From Opitutaceae bacterium (GTDB lineage: Bacteria; Verrucomicrobiota; Verrucomicrobiae; Opitutales; Opitutaceae): 6,878 bases of DNA. The notes below the pieces were generated by a model. It worked only from the letters and a program-made list of their open reading frames with translations. It was not told the origin of the DNA and ran no database searches. The stretch lies in assembly GCA_031266495.1 (NCBI GenBank), contig JAISAX010000074.1:1-6878 (forward strand), given 5' to 3'. Position 1 is the stretch's first letter. Each line of letters opens with the position of its first letter. The position numbers were made by a program, and so were the translations under genes. Positions 6,316 to 6,878 of the stretch are shown here, piece after piece.

Positions 6316-6594
6316 GTGAGCGAAATCGCAACCTGCCTCCCTTTTCCTCTGGTCCGCTGGCTGTCCACCCGCGCCGGGTTCCCTGCCACGCGCCTGCCTG
6401 CCCGGGCCGAGTTGCTGCTCTGCATCGCCGCCGCAGCAGCCATCAACGGCACGAAAACCGGTAACGCTCCCGGCAAAGGTGCCGCCCGCCATCCGATCGA
6501 ACGCCGCAACATCGCCAGCGACTCCTCCCGACGCGCCCTCGCCCTGCGCCGCTCGCGCGTGCACTTCAAGTGCGACAACAGCGCCAAGGTATAG
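6316..6594 (+). CDS. Small hypothetical protein (92 codons), unconfirmed
   Basis: The frame runs from GTG 6316 to TAG 6592-6594, with the nearest upstream in-frame stop at 6280-6282. Third codon positions are mostly C or G, like the real genes here, and this is the main reason to list it. The product is basic and alanine/arginine-rich: an N-terminal part with a short hydrophobic stretch (LLLCIAAAAAI, about residues 34-44), then an Arg-rich C-terminal half ending VHFKCDNSAKV. No domain is recognised. No ribosome binding site precedes the GTG. The opposite strand in register has equally GC-rich third positions, so the bias does not settle the strand. It would be divergent from msrB. Confidence 0.22.
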   Translation: MSEIATCLPFPLVRWLSTRAGFPATRLPARAELLLCIAAAAAINGTKTGNAPGKGAARHPIERRNIASDSSRRALALRRSRVHFKCDNSAKV

Positions 6595-6812
6595 ACGGGG
6601 AAAACGACGATTCCCGATACCCGCCCTCATAGTGGTGAAAGCAGGCCATTAGCTTGCTTTGTAGTTCATCCGGCAGACGCCGCTCCGGTTTGCGGACGAG
6701 CTTTCGCCATGCATGGTTTGTGCACGCCGGACTACCACCCGGCTGCCAGTAACCGGAAAAGTTGACATCAGGCCGTGGCCTCACGGTTACCGCCCGACTC
6801 CAGGAACCCGCT

Positions 6813-6867
6813 CCCACACCACCCATGCGCTGCCGCACGCTCCGCTTCTGCGTGGCCCGGGTGTGGG
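6813..6867. repeat. Nested inverted repeat at the window end
   Basis: CCCACACC (6813-6820) is the exact reverse complement of GGTGTGGG (6860-6867). Inside, CACGC (6836-6840) pairs with GCGTG (6850-6854) around a 9-base loop. The outer arm merges with the terminal G run. It could be a structured RNA end, an element terminus, or a fold-back artefact of a contig end. Confidence 0.4.
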
Positions 6868-6878
6868 GGGGGGGGGGG
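6865..6878. repeat. Run of at least 14 G at the end of the window
   Basis: The sequence finishes in 14 consecutive Gs, so the true length of the run is unknown. It most likely marks a contig end where sequencing or assembly failed in a homopolymer. Confidence 0.8.

Larger units (their letters stand above)
6190..6878. other. Region of about 690 bp without a recognisable gene
   Basis: The first 125 bp should hold the msrB leader and promoter, but no clear -35/-10 pair for the minus strand was found. The middle (6316-6594) has one small plus-strand frame with GC-rich third positions, listed separately. From about 6598 to the end, base composition is less GC-rich. A minus-strand frame (6838 to 6566, 90 codons, containing LVRKPERRLPDELQSKL) is open, but matches no family I recognise and could be chance or a gene fragment. 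The last bases are a hairpin and a 14-G run. Confidence 0.5.

Noticed and set aside
6300..6316. Sigma-54-like TGGCAC element
   Set aside because: The required TTGC-type second half is not at the right spacing.
6190..6630. Extension of msrB to an upstream ATG at 6630
   Set aside because: It would add 147 residues of low-complexity sequence not found in MsrB, with no signal peptide; the domain is complete from 6189.
1..6878. tRNA, rRNA, CRISPR array, intact insertion sequence, defence or toxin-antitoxin system
   Set aside because: No T-arm-like motif with a matching cloverleaf, no regularly spaced repeats longer than the 9-mers, and no transposase, nuclease or toxin motifs were found in the frames examined.

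Overview
The window looks like a high-GC bacterial chromosome, most likely a verrucomicrobium close to the Opitutaceae. This is inferred from C- or G-ended codons, a PEP-CTERM sorting signal, short REP-like palindromes, a degenerate 9-bp CTCCCAT-type tandem repeat, and the mix of sugar-utilisation genes. No rRNA, tRNA, CRISPR array or intact mobile element was seen.

Left part (1-1685, + strand): the 3' part of sufD, cut by the window edge, is followed by sufT. Together they are the end of a SUF iron-sulfur cluster assembly operon.

Middle part (1686-3603): a damaged carbohydrate locus. On the minus strand lie a 48-codon remnant that looks like the two ends of a GH130 glycosidase joined, and the C-terminal half of a zinc-type alcohol dehydrogenase (MDR). 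Divergent from them on the plus strand is a LacI-family regulator without its DNA-binding head. Between the two broken 5' ends sits a plug of about 225 bp carrying only the C-terminal PEP-CTERM anchor of another protein, bounded on one side by an 11-G run. The original layout was probably a LacI regulator divergent from an MDR-GH130 operon. Either a real rearrangement or a chimeric assembly has removed the centre.

Right-centre (3652-5696): an intact IclR-family regulator (minus) is divergent from a GH88/GH105 unsaturated glycuronyl hydrolase (plus), with a 90-bp AT-rich control region between them. This suggests a pectin or rhamnogalacturonan oligosaccharide utilisation pair. The hydrolase reads correctly only if a 12-C run just after its start codon is counted as 13 (or 10): it is phase-variable, broken, or miscounted.

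Right end (5697-6878): a REP-like hairpin, then msrB (methionine-R-sulfoxide reductase, minus). After that come about 690 bp with no recognisable gene, holding at most one small hypothetical frame. The window ends in 14 consecutive Gs, which looks like a contig end.

I see no convincing new system. The strongest anomaly is that the three long G/C runs (11, 12 and 14 or more) coincide with two gene disruptions and with the end of the sequence.
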